Part shown: piece by piece, positions 24,195 to 38,255 of the stretch
How the letters are laid out: each line of letters opens with the position of its first letter
How positions within the stretch are numbered: the stretch's first letter is position 1
Made by a program: the position numbers and the translations under genes
Assembly (NCBI GenBank): GCA_945875845.1
Contig: CAMCMB010000063.1
Coordinates: 1 to 42,106 of the forward strand
Length of the DNA: 42,106 nucleotides
DNA from: Pirellula staleyi DSM 6068
GTDB taxonomy: Bacteria > Planctomycetota > Planctomycetia > Pirellulales > Pirellulaceae
Reading direction: 5' to 3'
The notes under the pieces: generated by a model
Told to the model about the DNA's origin: nothing
Databases searched by the model: none
What the model saw: only the letters and a program-made list of their open reading frames with translations

Positions 24195-25388
24195 TTACTT
24201 GCGAGCTCGCGGGTGGTTCATTGGGAGCCATGAGCCGTTTTGAGAACTGCTCGCAACGCATTGCTCAATGAAATACATCCCCTCCACTCCATCGGACACA
24301 TTGGGATAAAGCGTGTTGACGCGCTCTACGGGTTTGCCTTGGGATGCGTCGACCATGGCGTCAAATGCAGACACATAAATATTGGCAAAGGCTTCGAAGA
24401 ACGCTTCGGGATGCCCACTTGGCAAACGGCAAGCTCCGCGACCACTTGCATTCATGTAGGGGGCATTCGGATCTCGAGTGTAGATTCGATGCGGCTGGCC
24501 ATTCTGCCGAACCACCATGGCATTAGGATCTTCTTGTCGCCAAGACAACGAGCCCTTGGTGCCGTCGATCTCGATGGACAGATCGTTTTCGCGACCGTGG
24601 CTTATTTGACTGGCGGTGACCGTACCAAGTCCTCCATTTTGAAAGCGAACGATGGCAGTTCCATAGTCATCGAGTTTGCGTCCCGATTCAAAGATTTTCA
24701 AATGGCAACTGATCTCCGCGGGAAGCAAGCCGGTCATGAAGCGACCAAGATTGTAAGCATGCGTTGCAATGTCTCCAAAACAACCTGCGACACCGCTTTG
24801 TTTAGGATCGGTTCGCCATGACGCTTGTTTCTGTTCTTGATCTTCGAGTCGCGTTCGTAGCCAGCCTTGGATGTATTGAGAACGAACTGCTTGGATTTCC
24901 CCCAGCTCGCCGCTTTGAATCATCTCGCGAGCTTGTCGTATCAAGGGGTAGCCGGTGTAATTGTGCGTCAAGGCAAACACCGACTTCGTTTGATCCACAA
25001 GCTTTGCTAACTGTTCGGCCTGCGCGAGATCGAATGTCATCGGTTTGTCGCATACAACGTGGAAGCCGGCTTCCAAAGCTGCTTTCGCAACTTCGAAATG
25101 CGTATGATTTGGGGTGGCTATGGACACAAAATCAATTCGCTCGCCGATTGGCTTTTTCGATTCTGAGTCGAACATTGCTTGATAGGACGGGTAGGCTCGC
25201 TCTTGGGATACATCGTATTCAGGAGCCGACGCTTTGGACCGTTCCGCGTTGCTGCTGAATGCACCTGCGACGAGGGTCGCGCGATTGTCCAAACATGCGG
25301 CGATTGAATGAACGCGACCTATAAAGGAACCTTGGCCTCCACCAACGATGCCCATCTTGAGTTTGCGGTTAAGTGGTCCGTTCGTCAT
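24195..25388 (-). CDS. Gfo/Idh/MocA-family oxidoreductase
   Basis: A 397-residue NAD(P)-dependent sugar or inositol dehydrogenase-like protein. The Rossmann fold begins with KMGIVGGGQGSFIGRVH; FVSIATPNHTHFEVAKAAL and HVVCDKPMTFDLAQAEQL follow, with CDKP in place of the more usual EKP. The catalytic region GVAGCFGDIATHAYNLGRF contains the Asp and His of the family (D-x-x-x-H). No signal peptide is visible, so it is probably cytoplasmic, unlike many planctomycete members with Tat signals. Substrate is unknown. It is a single gene on this strand, with a repeat-bearing gap downstream and a 388-base gap upstream. Confidence 0.92.
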   Translation of the reverse strand: MTNGPLNRKLKMGIVGGGQGSFIGRVHSIAACLDNRATLVAGAFSSNAERSKASAPEYDVSQERAYPSYQAMFDSESKKPIGERIDFVSIATPNHTHFEVAKAALEAGFHVVCDKPMTFDLAQAEQLAKLVDQTKSVFALTHNYTGYPLIRQAREMIQSGELGEIQAVRSQYIQGWLRTRLEDQEQKQASWRTDPKQSGVAGCFGDIATHAYNLGRFMTGLLPAEISCHLKIFESGRKLDDYGTAIVRFQNGGLGTVTASQISHGRENDLSIEIDGTKGSLSWRQEDPNAMVVRQNGQPHRIYTRDPNAPYMNASGRGACRLPSGHPEAFFEAFANIYVSAFDAMVDASQGKPVERVNTLYPNVSDGVEGMYFIEQCVASSSQNGSWLPMNHPRARK

Positions 25389-25776
25389 CAGCAGTATCTC
25401 CGAAAGTGTGGAAAGGGATTCAAGCGTTTGGCTCCGAAACTATGTTCTACCAAAGTTGAATGGCTTTTCTAGCATGGTTCCTTGCAGTTTGCCTCTTGCA
25501 TAACGGGCTGTTTCTAGCCCCCAAGTTCTAAGCTTTAAGGCTTTCGAATAATTGTCCGGTTACCTGATTGACACGATCCCAAAAGGTGCCAACAATGCCG
25601 TCCATGAAGGATCATCAGAAGCGGCAGGATGCCGCGTTTTACTTCTCGCTCGCTCGGCCGAGAATTTCTAAGCAAAGCATTTCTTGTGCCGGGAGGATAT
25701 GATCTAATTGCGTTTCGATTGCGTTGTGTCAGTCGGACTCTTTCACGCGATCGCCATTTGATTCTTCCTTAGATGA
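25389..25776. other. Divergent intergenic region without recognised gene
   Basis: 388 bases between the oxidoreductase (minus) and the M28 peptidase (plus). It should contain both promoters. I find no hairpin repeat, RNA gene or convincing promoter pair. Confidence 0.5.
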
Positions 25777-26808
25777 GTGAGCCATCTGTTGTCACGAACC
25801 GCCCGTAGGCTCTCGATTTTTGCAATCGCGATTGCGATGATTGCGATCCTCAGTGTTTTACCAAGTAAGCCCGCGTCGAAAACCGGGTTGGCCGCCCACG
25901 CAAAGGAATGGATGGGTCTCGAAGAATCTGTTGCGCAAGAATCGCCGGAGCTCAATGCAAAGCGTGCTTTTTCCTATCTGGAAATGATCTGTGCAATCGG
26001 CTCGAGAACATCCGGAACGATCGGGATGAAGAAACAGCAAGACATGCTTCAGGCGCATTTCGAAAAACTTGGCGGCGTGGTTCTTTGGCAGCCGTTTCAA
26101 AGTCGCCACCCTGAAACGGGCGCCATTGTTGAGATCAAGAATATGGTCGTCCAGTGGAAACCGGAGATCCCCCAACGCGTTTTTCTTTGCACCCACTACG
26201 ACACCAAACCTTTCCCAGCCATGGACCCCAAGAATCCAAAGGGATTGTTCGTCGGGGCCAATGATGGCGGTAGCGGTACAGCATTATTCATGGAATTAGC
26301 ACATTGGATGAAAGACTTACCGACCAACGTGGGTGTTGACTTTGTTCTCTTTGATGCCGAGGAGCTCGTTTTCGATGAGAAACGCGATCCATACTTCCTA
26401 GGCTCCACGTACTTTGCACAAGCCTATGCAAATGATCCTACAGGCACACGCTACCGGTGCGGTATCTTGCTCGACATGATCGGCGACTCCGATTTGCAAC
26501 TTTACTACGAAGAAAACTCATTCAAATTCGCACCAGCTCTGGTAAAAGAAGTTTGGTCGGTCGCAAGAAAATTGCGAATCAAAGAGTTCGAGCCCAAAAT
26601 TCAGCATTCGGTGCGAGACGACCACATGCCCCTCAATGAGATTGCTCGAATACCCGTCATCGATCTTATCGACTTTGATTACTTCCCACGCGGCGGTCGC
26701 AAGGACAAGGCTTATTGGCATACGATGGCAGATACCCCCGACAAATGTTCAGGAGCCTCGTTGGTTAAGGTAGGCAGCGTGATGATCGAATGGATCAAGC
26801 AACAGTGA
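25777..26808 (+). CDS. M28-family metallopeptidase, glutaminyl-peptide cyclotransferase-like
   Basis: A 343-residue exported or membrane-anchored zinc protein. The N-terminus has a basic start and a hydrophobic segment (about residues 13-30). The M28 metal ligands are present in order: LCTHYDTK (His), GANDGGSGTALF (Asp), LFDAEELVF (Glu-Glu), LLDMIGDSD (Asp) and RDDHMPLNE (His). The DAEEL and GDSD patterns and the WHTMADTPDKCS end are like glutaminyl cyclases, which form N-terminal pyroglutamate; aminopeptidase activity is the alternative. The start is GTG at 25777; the ATG four bases upstream is in another frame that stops after eleven codons. The ABC ATPase gene overlaps its 3' end. Confidence 0.88.
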   Translation: MSHLLSRTARRLSIFAIAIAMIAILSVLPSKPASKTGLAAHAKEWMGLEESVAQESPELNAKRAFSYLEMICAIGSRTSGTIGMKKQQDMLQAHFEKLGGVVLWQPFQSRHPETGAIVEIKNMVVQWKPEIPQRVFLCTHYDTKPFPAMDPKNPKGLFVGANDGGSGTALFMELAHWMKDLPTNVGVDFVLFDAEELVFDEKRDPYFLGSTYFAQAYANDPTGTRYRCGILLDMIGDSDLQLYYEENSFKFAPALVKEVWSVARKLRIKEFEPKIQHSVRDDHMPLNEIARIPVIDLIDFDYFPRGGRKDKAYWHTMADTPDKCSGASLVKVGSVMIEWIKQQ

Positions 26809-27920
26809 GTGAACAGCCGATCATCGAGATCGGGAACTTGGTGAAACGATACGGAAACCAAACGGTTCTCAACGAACTCTCGCTTTCCGTTCGAGCCGGG
26901 GAACTTCTAGTTGTTCTGGGAACAAGCGGCAGCGGAAAATCAACACTCCTTCGACTCGTGGCCGGCTTGGAATTGGCCAACGGAGGGCAACTCAAGATCG
27001 CCGGTGTTGAGCAATCCCAAGTGCCACCCCACAAACGCGACATCGCGGTTATCTTTCAAAGCGGAAATGGCTATTCCCACTTATCGGTTCATGAGAACCT
27101 GATTTTGGCGGCAAAGGCCAAGGGCAGGTGCGATCGCCCCAATACGGTAGAGATGGATCATTGGATACATGAGCTTGAGCTTCAACCATGGCTCCAAAAG
27201 AAAATCCCTCAACTATCGGGGGGGCAAGCGCAACGCGTTGCCATCGCCCGAGCGTTTCTTTCCGGCAAGTCCATCGTGCTGCTCGATGAACCATTGTCGA
27301 ATCTAGATCAGCCGAGTCGAGCCGAAGCGCGCAGCATCATTGCAAGAGTGCATGCCCAAACCAAGCGAACGTTGATCTACGTCACACATGATTCCGACGA
27401 AGCACTCTTCCTCGCGTCAAGAATCGCCATCCTTGCTTCCGGACGAATTCAACAACTGGGAATTCCCCGCGATCTTTACGAAGCACCTAAAACCAGAGAA
27501 GTAGCTCGAATGCTGGGCCAGCCCGCAATGGATATGGTCCATGCCCCGACCGATTGGATGAATGGCACTGGAGCCATTTCAACACAAGCCAACTGCGGTA
27601 TCCGATCCAACGACTGGAACATTGACCGCATTGAACTACACGACAACATCCCGGTCTTGCCCATCAATCACGGCTTGTTTTTTTCCGAAACGAAGATCGA
27701 ACTCGTTGGGGCAATCGCGAAGGTTCGCTGGCTGGGCGACCGCTGGCTTATTGAAGTACGGGTAGAAAGGGAGTCGCTCCACTTGACATGCCCAGCACCT
27801 TGCGACGGAACCCTGGAGTCGAGACTGAGACAACTGGAGTTGATAACATCAACCGGTGCGATAAGGTCGGCGACCGTTTTTGCAATTGCTCCCAGGTCAA
27901 GTACCAAGTCGTTTTGTTAA
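26790..27920 (+). CDS. ABC transporter ATP-binding protein, orphan (CysA/PotA/MalK-type)
   Basis: A 376-residue ATPase subunit of an importer-type ABC transporter. Walker A is GTSGSGKST, the Q-loop is IFQSGNGY, the signature is LSGGQAQRVAIARAF, Walker B is SIVLLDEPLSNLD, and the switch is YVTHD. After about residue 240 comes a C-terminal TOBE-like domain, as in the CysA, PotA and MalK groups. No permease or binding-protein gene is adjacent, so the partner and substrate are unknown. The ATG at 26790 overlaps the peptidase gene by 19 bases; a GTG at 26805 overlapping its stop as GTGA is an equally good start and would shorten the protein by five residues. Confidence 0.9.
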   Translation: MDQATVSEQPIIEIGNLVKRYGNQTVLNELSLSVRAGELLVVLGTSGSGKSTLLRLVAGLELANGGQLKIAGVEQSQVPPHKRDIAVIFQSGNGYSHLSVHENLILAAKAKGRCDRPNTVEMDHWIHELELQPWLQKKIPQLSGGQAQRVAIARAFLSGKSIVLLDEPLSNLDQPSRAEARSIIARVHAQTKRTLIYVTHDSDEALFLASRIAILASGRIQQLGIPRDLYEAPKTREVARMLGQPAMDMVHAPTDWMNGTGAISTQANCGIRSNDWNIDRIELHDNIPVLPINHGLFFSETKIELVGAIAKVRWLGDRWLIEVRVERESLHLTCPAPCDGTLESRLRQLELITSTGAIRSATVFAIAPRSSTKSFC

Positions 27921-28421
27921 AGTTTATGCAATTCGTCCTAAACGGCCAACCGCGAGGGCTACTCTATTGCGAGGGAAACGGATCGCAACAGCTATCCGAG
28001 TGCCATTGGCGCTTTTTTTTCGAAAAATATCCAAAAATGATCCTAGCTCCACTATCTTGGATAGGCGGGAACGTTACACTTACCCGCTGGAAACCTTAAT
28101 TGTTAGCAGGACCGCTCCGACAATTCTTGGGTTAGCAGCATTTCGGGCAATCATTGCGTTTTTTTGGGGGGAGAGCATTGGACGGATACTTTGTTGTTCA
28201 GATTCAAGCTCCTTTCGATCAAAACTGCTTTTGGCCAGTGGCGAGGCGTCGAAGAACGCCAAAGGTTTCGCATTGGATGCTCCAAACCCCTCTTTCGGCA
28301 GATGTATTCTGTTGCGTCGAACCAAGTTGAGTCTTTGAGTCCAACCGTCGTTCTACTTGCATCCTGAATTCGAATCATCTTACACTTCCCTTTAGACCAC
28401 TTTGAGAATTAGCTAGTCTCC
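27921..28421. other. Long leader region upstream of rpoB, no recognised gene
   Basis: 501 bases between the ABC ATPase and rpoB. Several open frames cross it on both strands, but none has family resemblance or a ribosome-binding site. No rplJ or rplL gene is here. It presumably holds the rpoBC promoter and a long leader; I cannot place -35/-10 boxes with confidence. Confidence 0.5.
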
Positions 28422-32141
<3,720 letters not shown>

Positions 32142-32163
32142 TTCGCGTCCAAACAACCAACCC

Positions 32164-32184
32164 GCGAGATTCAATGAATCTCGC
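32164..32184. repeat. Intercistronic palindrome between rpoB and rpoC
   Basis: GCGAGATTCA, one central A, then TGAATCTCGC: ten-base perfect arms with a single central base. It lies 23 bases after the rpoB stop and has no following T-tract, so it is not a typical intrinsic terminator. As a hairpin it would need to open several bases for a loop; as DNA it could be a protein-binding site. Confidence 0.7.
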
Positions 32185-32283
32185 ACGACAATACAAACAC
32201 CTTAATCCATCCCCCATAACGATTCGGAAGCACTCCTCAATACCGAGGTGCCAACGAGTTGTTGACCACAGGAGTTTTTCGTA

Positions 32284-35200
32284 ATGGCCAATGCTGAAGG
32301 TGCCTACGATCGCGTTAACGACTATACCTCAGTCAAGATTTCTCTCGCCAGACCACAGGACATTCGTTCTTGGTCCTTTGGTGAAGTCAAAAAGCCTGAG
32401 ACGATCAACTATCGTACCTACCGACCGGAAAAAGATGGTCTCTTCTGCGAACGGATTTTTGGCCCTGAAAAGGACTGGGAGTGCGCTTGCGGCAAGTACC
32501 GTGGGATGAAATACAAGGGGATGATTTGCGATCGATGCGGCGTCAAGGTCACGCACTCACGCGTCCGACGTAAGCGCATGGGCCACATCGAATTGGCTGC
32601 TCCCGTAGCTCATATCTGGTTCTTTAAGGCCATGCCAAGTCGCTTGGGTAACCTTTTGGAAATGAAGACGACAAGCCTGGAAAAAGTCATCTATTTCCAA
32701 GATTACGTCGTCACCAATGCTGGGACCACGGAACTCGAAATCCAACAGTTGCTAACCGAAGACGAGTATCGCGCAGCGCGTGCGCAGTACGGCGATAATT
32801 TCGAAGCCGACATGGGCGCCGAAGCCGTTCGCAAGCTCCTGCAAGCACTCGATCTTGTCAAGCTCTCGGGCGAGCTCCGCACCGAACTAGCAGAAACCAA
32901 TAGCAAGCAACGCAAGAAAGATCTGATCAATCGATTGAAATTGGTTGAGTCGATCCGCGATAGCGAAAACCGTCCCGAGTGGATGGTCCTGGACGTGATT
33001 CCGGTCATTCCTCCCGATCTAAGACCATTGGTGTTGCTCGACAGCGGTAACTTTGCAACCTCCGACCTCAACGATCTCTATCGCCGGATCATCAACCGAA
33101 ACAATCGCTTGCGCAAGCTCGTCGATTTGAACGCACCAGAAGTCATTATTCGCAACGAAAAACGGATGCTGCAACAGTCGGTCGATGCATTGTTCGACAA
33201 CGGCCGCTGCAAGCGACCCGTACTCGGTAGCAGCAATCGACCTCTCAAGTCTTTGACCGATATGATCAAGGGCAAGCAAGGTCGTTTCCGCGAAAACTTG
33301 CTCGGCAAACGTGTTGACTACTCGGCTCGAAGCGTGATCGTCGTGGGACCGCGTCTTCGCTTGCATCAATGTGGGCTTCCAAAGAAGATCGCTCTTGAAC
33401 TGTATCAGCCTTTCATCATTCGAAAGCTGAAAGAACTCGGACACGCGGATACGATCAAGTCCGCCAAGAAAATGCTCGAGCGCAAGGACGAAGAAGTTTG
33501 GGATATTCTCGAACAAGTGATTCGCAATCACCCTGTTTTGCTCAACCGAGCACCCACGCTACACCGAATGGGTATCCAAGCCTTCGAACCCATTTTGGTC
33601 GAGGGAAATGCGATTCACTTGCATCCGTTGGTCTGCAAAGGTTTCAACGCAGACTTCGACGGCGATCAAATGGCCGTTCACTTGCCACTCTCCATCGAGG
33701 CTCAAGTCGAAGCTCACACACTGATGATGAGCACGCACAATATCTTCGCACCTAGCAACGGCAAGCCGATCATGAGCCCGTCGCAGGATACCGTTATGGG
33801 TTGCAATTACATCTCGGTGGAGTTGCCCGACCTAAAGGGTGCCGGAATGGTCTTTGCCACCATGACGGAAGCCGACTACGCTTACAACCAAGGGGTCATT
33901 GCCCTTCACGCGAAAATCAAAGTTCGTCTGCCTGCGCATCGAAAGCTCAAGTCAGAAGATCCAAACGCAAAACCAGGTGCGGTTATCCAAACCACATTCG
34001 GCCGAATCTTGTTCAACTCGATTCTTCCGGAAGGGATGGATTTCTACAACATTGCTCTGAAAGGCAGCGATTTGGCTGCGGTCATCAGTGACTGCTATCA
34101 ACGCCTCGGACGGCGTCCCACGATCAAGTTGCTCGATGATATGAATCAGCTCGGTTTCCGAGAGTCGACCAAGAGTGGTTTGTCCTTCGGCGCGGACGAC
34201 CTCGTGACACCGGATTCCAAGATCAAGCACATTGCTGACGCGGACAAGAAAGTCATGACGTTCCAGAAGAACTACTTGAAGGGAGTCATGACCGCTCAGG
34301 AACGCTACAACCAAACGCTCGACGCTTGGACTGCGACGCGTGAGTTGATCACGAAAGACATGTTGCAAGCCATGGAGAGCGACACACACCGAGGTGACTG
34401 GTACATCAACCCAGTGTTTCTCATGGCGTCTTCCGGTGCCCGAGGCGGTATTGAGCAAATTCGCCAATTGGCGGGTATGCGGGGGCTGATGGCCAAGCCA
34501 ACGGGCGAAATCATCGAAGCACCGATCAAGTCGAACTTCCGTGAGGGCCTTTCGGTTCTCGAGTACTTCAGCTCAACACACGGTGCACGTAAGGGACTAG
34601 CCGATACGGCACTCAAGACGGCCGACTCGGGTTACCTGACCCGGAAGCTCGCAGACGTTGCACAAAACGTCGTTATCACAATGAATGACTGCGGTACGAC
34701 TCAAAGCGTTACCAAGGGCGTTATCTACCGTGGTGAGAAAGTCGAAGTTCGCTTGGCGGACTCGATTGTCGGTCGCGTCAGCCGGCAAAACATCGTCAAC
34801 TTGATCACTGCCGAGACAATCGTCGATGAAAACGAAATGATCACTCGCGAAATCGCGAGGCGGATCGAAGAAATGGGTCTAGAACGGATTCAAGTGCGTT
34901 CGCCAATGACATGCGATGCTCCTTTGGGTATCTGCCGCACGTGTTACGGTATGGACATGAGTACCGGTGCTTTGGTCGAAGAAGGCATGGCCGTCGGGAT
35001 CATTGCAGCCCAAAGTATCGGTGAACCGGGTACGCAATTGACAATGCGCACGTTCCACCAAGGGGGCGCTGCGAGTACGAGTATGGAAGAAAGCGATATC
35101 AAGGCCAAGAAAGCTGGTATCGTGAAATTCATCAAGATGCGTTTGGTCACCAATGACGATGGCGATGATGTGGTCCTAACACGTAACTGCGAAATCGCAA

Positions 35201-36594
35201 TTGTCGACGCTCGCGGTCGCGAACTCGAACGCTATGACGTTCCGTCCGGGGCTCGATTGTCCGTCAAAGAAGACCAAGAGATTCCAAAGGGTCAACAACT
35301 CTGTGAATGGAACCCGCACAAGATTCCAATCTTTGCAACTGCTGGCGGCAAAGTCGTCTTCGTGGATATCATTGAAGGTGAAACGCTCAAGTTGGAAAAA
35401 GACCCAAGCGGCAACGTTCGCCGTCGAATTATGGACGCTCGGGGCAAACTGCACCCGCAGATCGTGATCGAAGACGCCGACGGAAAAGCACTCGATGTTC
35501 ACTATCTACCTGACAAGGCAGTTATTAACTGTGCCGAAGGCAAGAAAGTCAACGCGGGTACCGAGCTGGCTGAAATGCCGCGTGAAGCAACCGGTGTTCG
35601 AGATATTACCGGTGGTCTGCCTCGCGTTACCGAAATCTTTGAAGCCAGAAAGCCCAAGGATCCTGCTGTCGTCGCGGAGCTGGACGGCATCGTCGAAATT
35701 TCCAAGGATCGCAAACGCGGCAAACGATCGATTGTCGTTCGCAGCGAGAGCGGCGAAGAAACAGAACACTTGGTCCCACCAGGCAAGCGATTCCTGGTGC
35801 ACTCTGGCGATACCGTCAAAGCTGGTCAAGCGTTGGTCGAAGGCCCGCTTGTACCGCACGATATCCTGCGAGTCAGCGGCGAAGAGGCCGTTCAGCTCTA
35901 CCTGGTACACGAAGTTCAGCAAGTCTATCGCCTGCAACGCGTTGAAATCAATGACAAGCACATTGAGATCATCATCGCCCGAATGTTGCGTAAAATAAAG
36001 ATAACCAATGCGGGTGACACAAGCTTGCTCTCGGGTCTCGTCATGGATCGATTCGAATTCAAGCGACAGAACGATAATCTAGCCAAGTGCTTGAAAATCA
36101 GCGATCCAGGTGACACGGAGTTCGCTCTTGGAGCCATCGTGCCCAAGGATGCGTTTGAAACCTCGAACGCGCAATGCGAAGCCTTGGGCGGAAAGCCTGC
36201 AAAGGGCAAGAAACCTAAGCCAGCACAGGGCGAAGTGCAACTGTTGGGAATCACTAAGGCAGCCGTACAAAGCAATAGCTTTATCTCGGCAGCTAGTTTC
36301 CAAGAAACGACCAAGGTCTTGACCGAAGCAGCATTGGCTGGCAAGGTCGATCGGTTGGTTGGATTGAAGGAAAATGTGATTCTCGGACACTTGATCCCAG
36401 CTGGAACAGGCTTCCGCGTTTTCCAAGATTCCGAAGTCAGCTACCGCAAGGAAGCTCTTGAGGATCTGGTCAATCGTGGAACCGCAGCGGCAGAATCGAG
36501 TTTCCCGTTGCTCAACGAAGCTCCACGGCCACAAGCTGCAGCTGAGGTTGCCCCGCCACCTCCAGTCTCGGACGCCGAAGTCAACGAAGACTAA
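32284..36594 (+). CDS. rpoC: DNA-directed RNA polymerase subunit beta'
   Basis: The other catalytic core subunit, 1436 residues. The N-terminal zinc ribbon has Cys67, Cys69, Cys82 and Cys85 (CACGKYRG and CDRCGV). The catalytic [12 protein letters not shown] has Asp457, Asp459 and Asp461 for the active-site magnesium. The second zinc site uses the Cys in MNDCGTTQ together with [13 protein letters not shown], and the trigger loop is seen in [21 protein letters not shown]. The C-terminal third contains a lysine-rich insertion ([14 protein letters not shown]) and the tail is proline/alanine-rich. Start ATG at 32284 with AGGAG nine bases before it. It shares a transcript with rpoB unless the palindrome between them acts as a partial stop. 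Confidence 0.99.
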   Translation: MANAEGAYDRVNDYTSVKISLARPQDIRSWSFGEVKKPETINYRTYRPEKDGLFCERIFGPEKDWECACGKYRGMKYKGMICDRCGVKVTHSRVRRKRMGHIELAAPVAHIWFFKAMPSRLGNLLEMKTTSLEKVIYFQDYVVTNAGTTELEIQQLLTEDEYRAARAQYGDNFEADMGAEAVRKLLQALDLVKLSGELRTELAETNSKQRKKDLINRLKLVESIRDSENRPEWMVLDVIPVIPPDLRPLVLLDSGNFATSDLNDLYRRIINRNNRLRKLVDLNAPEVIIRNEKRMLQQSVDALFDNGRCKRPVLGSSNRPLKSLTDMIKGKQGRFRENLLGKRVDYSARSVIVVGPRLRLHQCGLPKKIALELYQPFIIRKLKELGHADTIKSAKKMLERKDEEVWDILEQVIRNHPVLLNRAPTLHRMGIQAFEPILVEGNAIHLHPLVCKGFNADFDGDQMAVHLPLSIEAQVEAHTLMMSTHNIFAPSNGKPIMSPSQDTVMGCNYISVELPDLKGAGMVFATMTEADYAYNQGVIALHAKIKVRLPAHRKLKSEDPNAKPGAVIQTTFGRILFNSILPEGMDFYNIALKGSDLAAVISDCYQRLGRRPTIKLLDDMNQLGFRESTKSGLSFGADDLVTPDSKIKHIADADKKVMTFQKNYLKGVMTAQERYNQTLDAWTATRELITKDMLQAMESDTHRGDWYINPVFLMASSGARGGIEQIRQLAGMRGLMAKPTGEIIEAPIKSNFREGLSVLEYFSSTHGARKGLADTALKTADSGYLTRKLADVAQNVVITMNDCGTTQSVTKGVIYRGEKVEVRLADSIVGRVSRQNIVNLITAETIVDENEMITREIARRIEEMGLERIQVRSPMTCDAPLGICRTCYGMDMSTGALVEEGMAVGIIAAQSIGEPGTQLTMRTFHQGGAASTSMEESDIKAKKAGIVKFIKMRLVTNDDGDDVVLTRNCEIAIVDARGRELERYDVPSGARLSVKEDQEIPKGQQLCEWNPHKIPIFATAGGKVVFVDIIEGETLKLEKDPSGNVRRRIMDARGKLHPQIVIEDADGKALDVHYLPDKAVINCAEGKKVNAGTELAEMPREATGVRDITGGLPRVTEIFEARKPKDPAVVAELDGIVEISKDRKRGKRSIVVRSESGEETEHLVPPGKRFLVHSGDTVKAGQALVEGPLVPHDILRVSGEEAVQLYLVHEVQQVYRLQRVEINDKHIEIIIARMLRKIKITNAGDTSLLSGLVMDRFEFKRQNDNLAKCLKISDPGDTEFALGAIVPKDAFETSNAQCEALGGKPAKGKKPKPAQGEVQLLGITKAAVQSNSFISAASFQETTKVLTEAALAGKVDRLVGLKENVILGHLIPAGTGFRVFQDSEVSYRKEALEDLVNRGTAAAESSFPLLNEAPRPQAAAEVAPPPPVSDAEVNED

Positions 36595-36670
36595 CGTGAA
36601 CTCCCGTAGGTCGCATAGGTAAGCTTCTAGCTTGCCTCTAGGGATTCCCCTCGCAAGCTGAAGTTAGTTG

Positions 36671-36814
36671 CACGACGCTCCGCGTCGTGATTCCCACGAC
36701 GCTCCACGTCTTGATTCCCACGACGCTCCACGTCTTGATTCCCACGACGCTCCACGTCTTGATTCCCACGACGCTCCACGTCTTGATTCCCACGACGCGG
36801 AGCGCCGTGCAACT
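36671..36814. repeat. 24-base tandem repeat array bounded by inverted repeats
   Basis: Five 24-base units starting at 36671, 36695, 36719, 36743 and 36767, mostly CACGACGCTCCACGTCTTGA followed by TTCC, then a partial unit. Unit 1 differs (CCGCGTCGTG). The array is framed by AGTTGCACGACGCTCCGCG on the left and CGCGGAGCGCCGTGCAACT on the right, complementary with one mismatch. It lies between rpoC and the M28 gene. The minus-strand frame repeats RGNQDVER and is not a gene. Confidence 0.85.
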
Positions 36815-36843
36815 AAGTCTGCTCTAGTAGAAAGTCCATTCCC

Positions 36844-38247
36844 ATGAACCGTTGGTACTGCTTTTCCGTTTGCCTAATCCTGTTCGTGAACGTTGGGCAT
36901 GCTCGGCAAGACAAATCGGATTTGCAAGGAGTTGTTGCAACCTCGCAAATAACCGAGGGACGTGTCATCGCGACCATCTCATTTCTAGCAAGCGATGAAC
37001 TTGCAGGTCGCGCGACAGCGTCGCCCGAGTTCGACATCGCCGCTGCTTATGTGGCGTCTCGTTTTCGAGGCGCTGGATTGGTGGGCGGAGCAGACGGCAG
37101 TTACTACCACGAGACGAGCAAACGGATGGTGCAAATTCCAAGCGCCCCATTCACAATGACCAATGCAGACAATGGTTCGATTCAACACTTCGGCTTGCTG
37201 GCCTGCGGCAGTGAACCATTCAAGTATTCGGGCGAACTAGTTGCGGTCGATCTTTCTGCGGATCTGCCGACTACGGGCTTAAGTGGAGTCGTAGGGGGTG
37301 TCTACCAAGGTGATGCGATAGGCCCTCGATTGATTTCACAAGTGGTCCGAATGGCTGGCAAGCTTAGCCAGGCCGGTGCCAAGATGCTTTTGCTCGGTGT
37401 CGCACCGGATAGTGGACTTATCCAGCTCGCGCAACAATCGCGAGACAGGCCTAGTCCCGAGTCACCTCAGAATCGGTTCGCTATTCCGGTGCTACTCGTT
37501 CCGGAAAGCTCGCTTGCCTCGAAATCGATCAAACTGGAAGTGCCTGCGACACTCGTTTTAGACAAACCCATGCGGAACGTCATCGGATTGCTGGCGGGAA
37601 CAGATCCGGAACTTTCCAAAGAAGCGATCTTGTTCTCGGCGCACTTGGACCATTTGGGTGCTCGAACTGGGGTAGGTGACGTGATCTACAACGGAGCGGA
37701 TGATGACGCTTCGGGGGTCACTGCCGTTGTCACGTTGGCGGACGCATTTGGTGCCATGCCAAGACCAAGGCGCAGCTTGTTATTCATGGCTTTTTGGGGC
37801 GAAGAGTCCGGTCTACTCGGCTCGAAACAATTTGTCGCCACCCCATCATGGCCACTCGATAAAATTGTCGCGAATATCAATATCGAAATGATTGGCAGGC
37901 CAGAGCCTGGTGCAAACGGCAAGATTTGGATGACAGGCTGGCAAGAGTCCAACCTAGGATCGCTCATGAACACTGCATCGATCTTGAGAGGCACAGAAAT
38001 ATTTGAACATCCGAGCTTCAGCTCACGACTCTATCGAGCGAGTGATAACTGGTCTTTTGCCGAGAAAGGGGTTGTGGCGCACAGTTTCTCGGCCGGCTCG
38101 CTGCATACGGACTACCATCAACCGAACGACGAGTGGGAGCGGTTGGAGATCCCACACATGACTCGGGTGATTCAAGGATTGTTCTACGCGAGCCAACCGT
38201 TGGTCCAAGGAACCGCGACGCCAACCTCGTCCAAAAAAGGGCAATAG
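36844..38247 (+). CDS. Secreted M28-family aminopeptidase-like metallopeptidase
   Basis: A 467-residue exported zinc peptidase. The signal peptide spans about residues 1-20 (ending near VGHAR). An N-terminal part with a PA-like lid region precedes the catalytic domain. M28 ligands in order: LFSAHLDHLG (His), YNGADDDASGV (Asp), AFWGEESGLLGS (Glu-Glu), NINIEMIGR (Glu in place of the commoner Asp) and HTDYHQPNDEW (His). Probably an aminopeptidase acting on peptides in the periplasm or outside the cell. Start ATG at 36844, directly before the signal peptide. The gene converges with the MFS gene; the gap holds two hairpin-bearing repeat copies that may end both transcripts. Confidence 0.9.
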   Translation: MNRWYCFSVCLILFVNVGHARQDKSDLQGVVATSQITEGRVIATISFLASDELAGRATASPEFDIAAAYVASRFRGAGLVGGADGSYYHETSKRMVQIPSAPFTMTNADNGSIQHFGLLACGSEPFKYSGELVAVDLSADLPTTGLSGVVGGVYQGDAIGPRLISQVVRMAGKLSQAGAKMLLLGVAPDSGLIQLAQQSRDRPSPESPQNRFAIPVLLVPESSLASKSIKLEVPATLVLDKPMRNVIGLLAGTDPELSKEAILFSAHLDHLGARTGVGDVIYNGADDDASGVTAVVTLADAFGAMPRPRRSLLFMAFWGEESGLLGSKQFVATPSWPLDKIVANINIEMIGRPEPGANGKIWMTGWQESNLGSLMNTASILRGTEIFEHPSFSSRLYRASDNWSFAEKGVVAHSFSAGSLHTDYHQPNDEWERLEIPHMTRVIQGLFYASQPLVQGTATPTSSKKGQ

Positions 38248-38255
38248 CTTAACGA

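Noticed and set aside
27880-28338. 152-codon plus-strand frame upstream of rpoB
   Set aside because: It overlaps the end of the ABC ATPase gene, has no ribosome-binding site and low-quality, basic composition.
36627-36812. Minus-strand open frame with repeated RGNQDVER
   Set aside because: It is the translation of the 24-base tandem repeat; no ribosome-binding site or unique sequence.
36671-36814. CRISPR array
   Set aside because: The 24-base units are directly adjacent with no spacers, and no cas genes are nearby.
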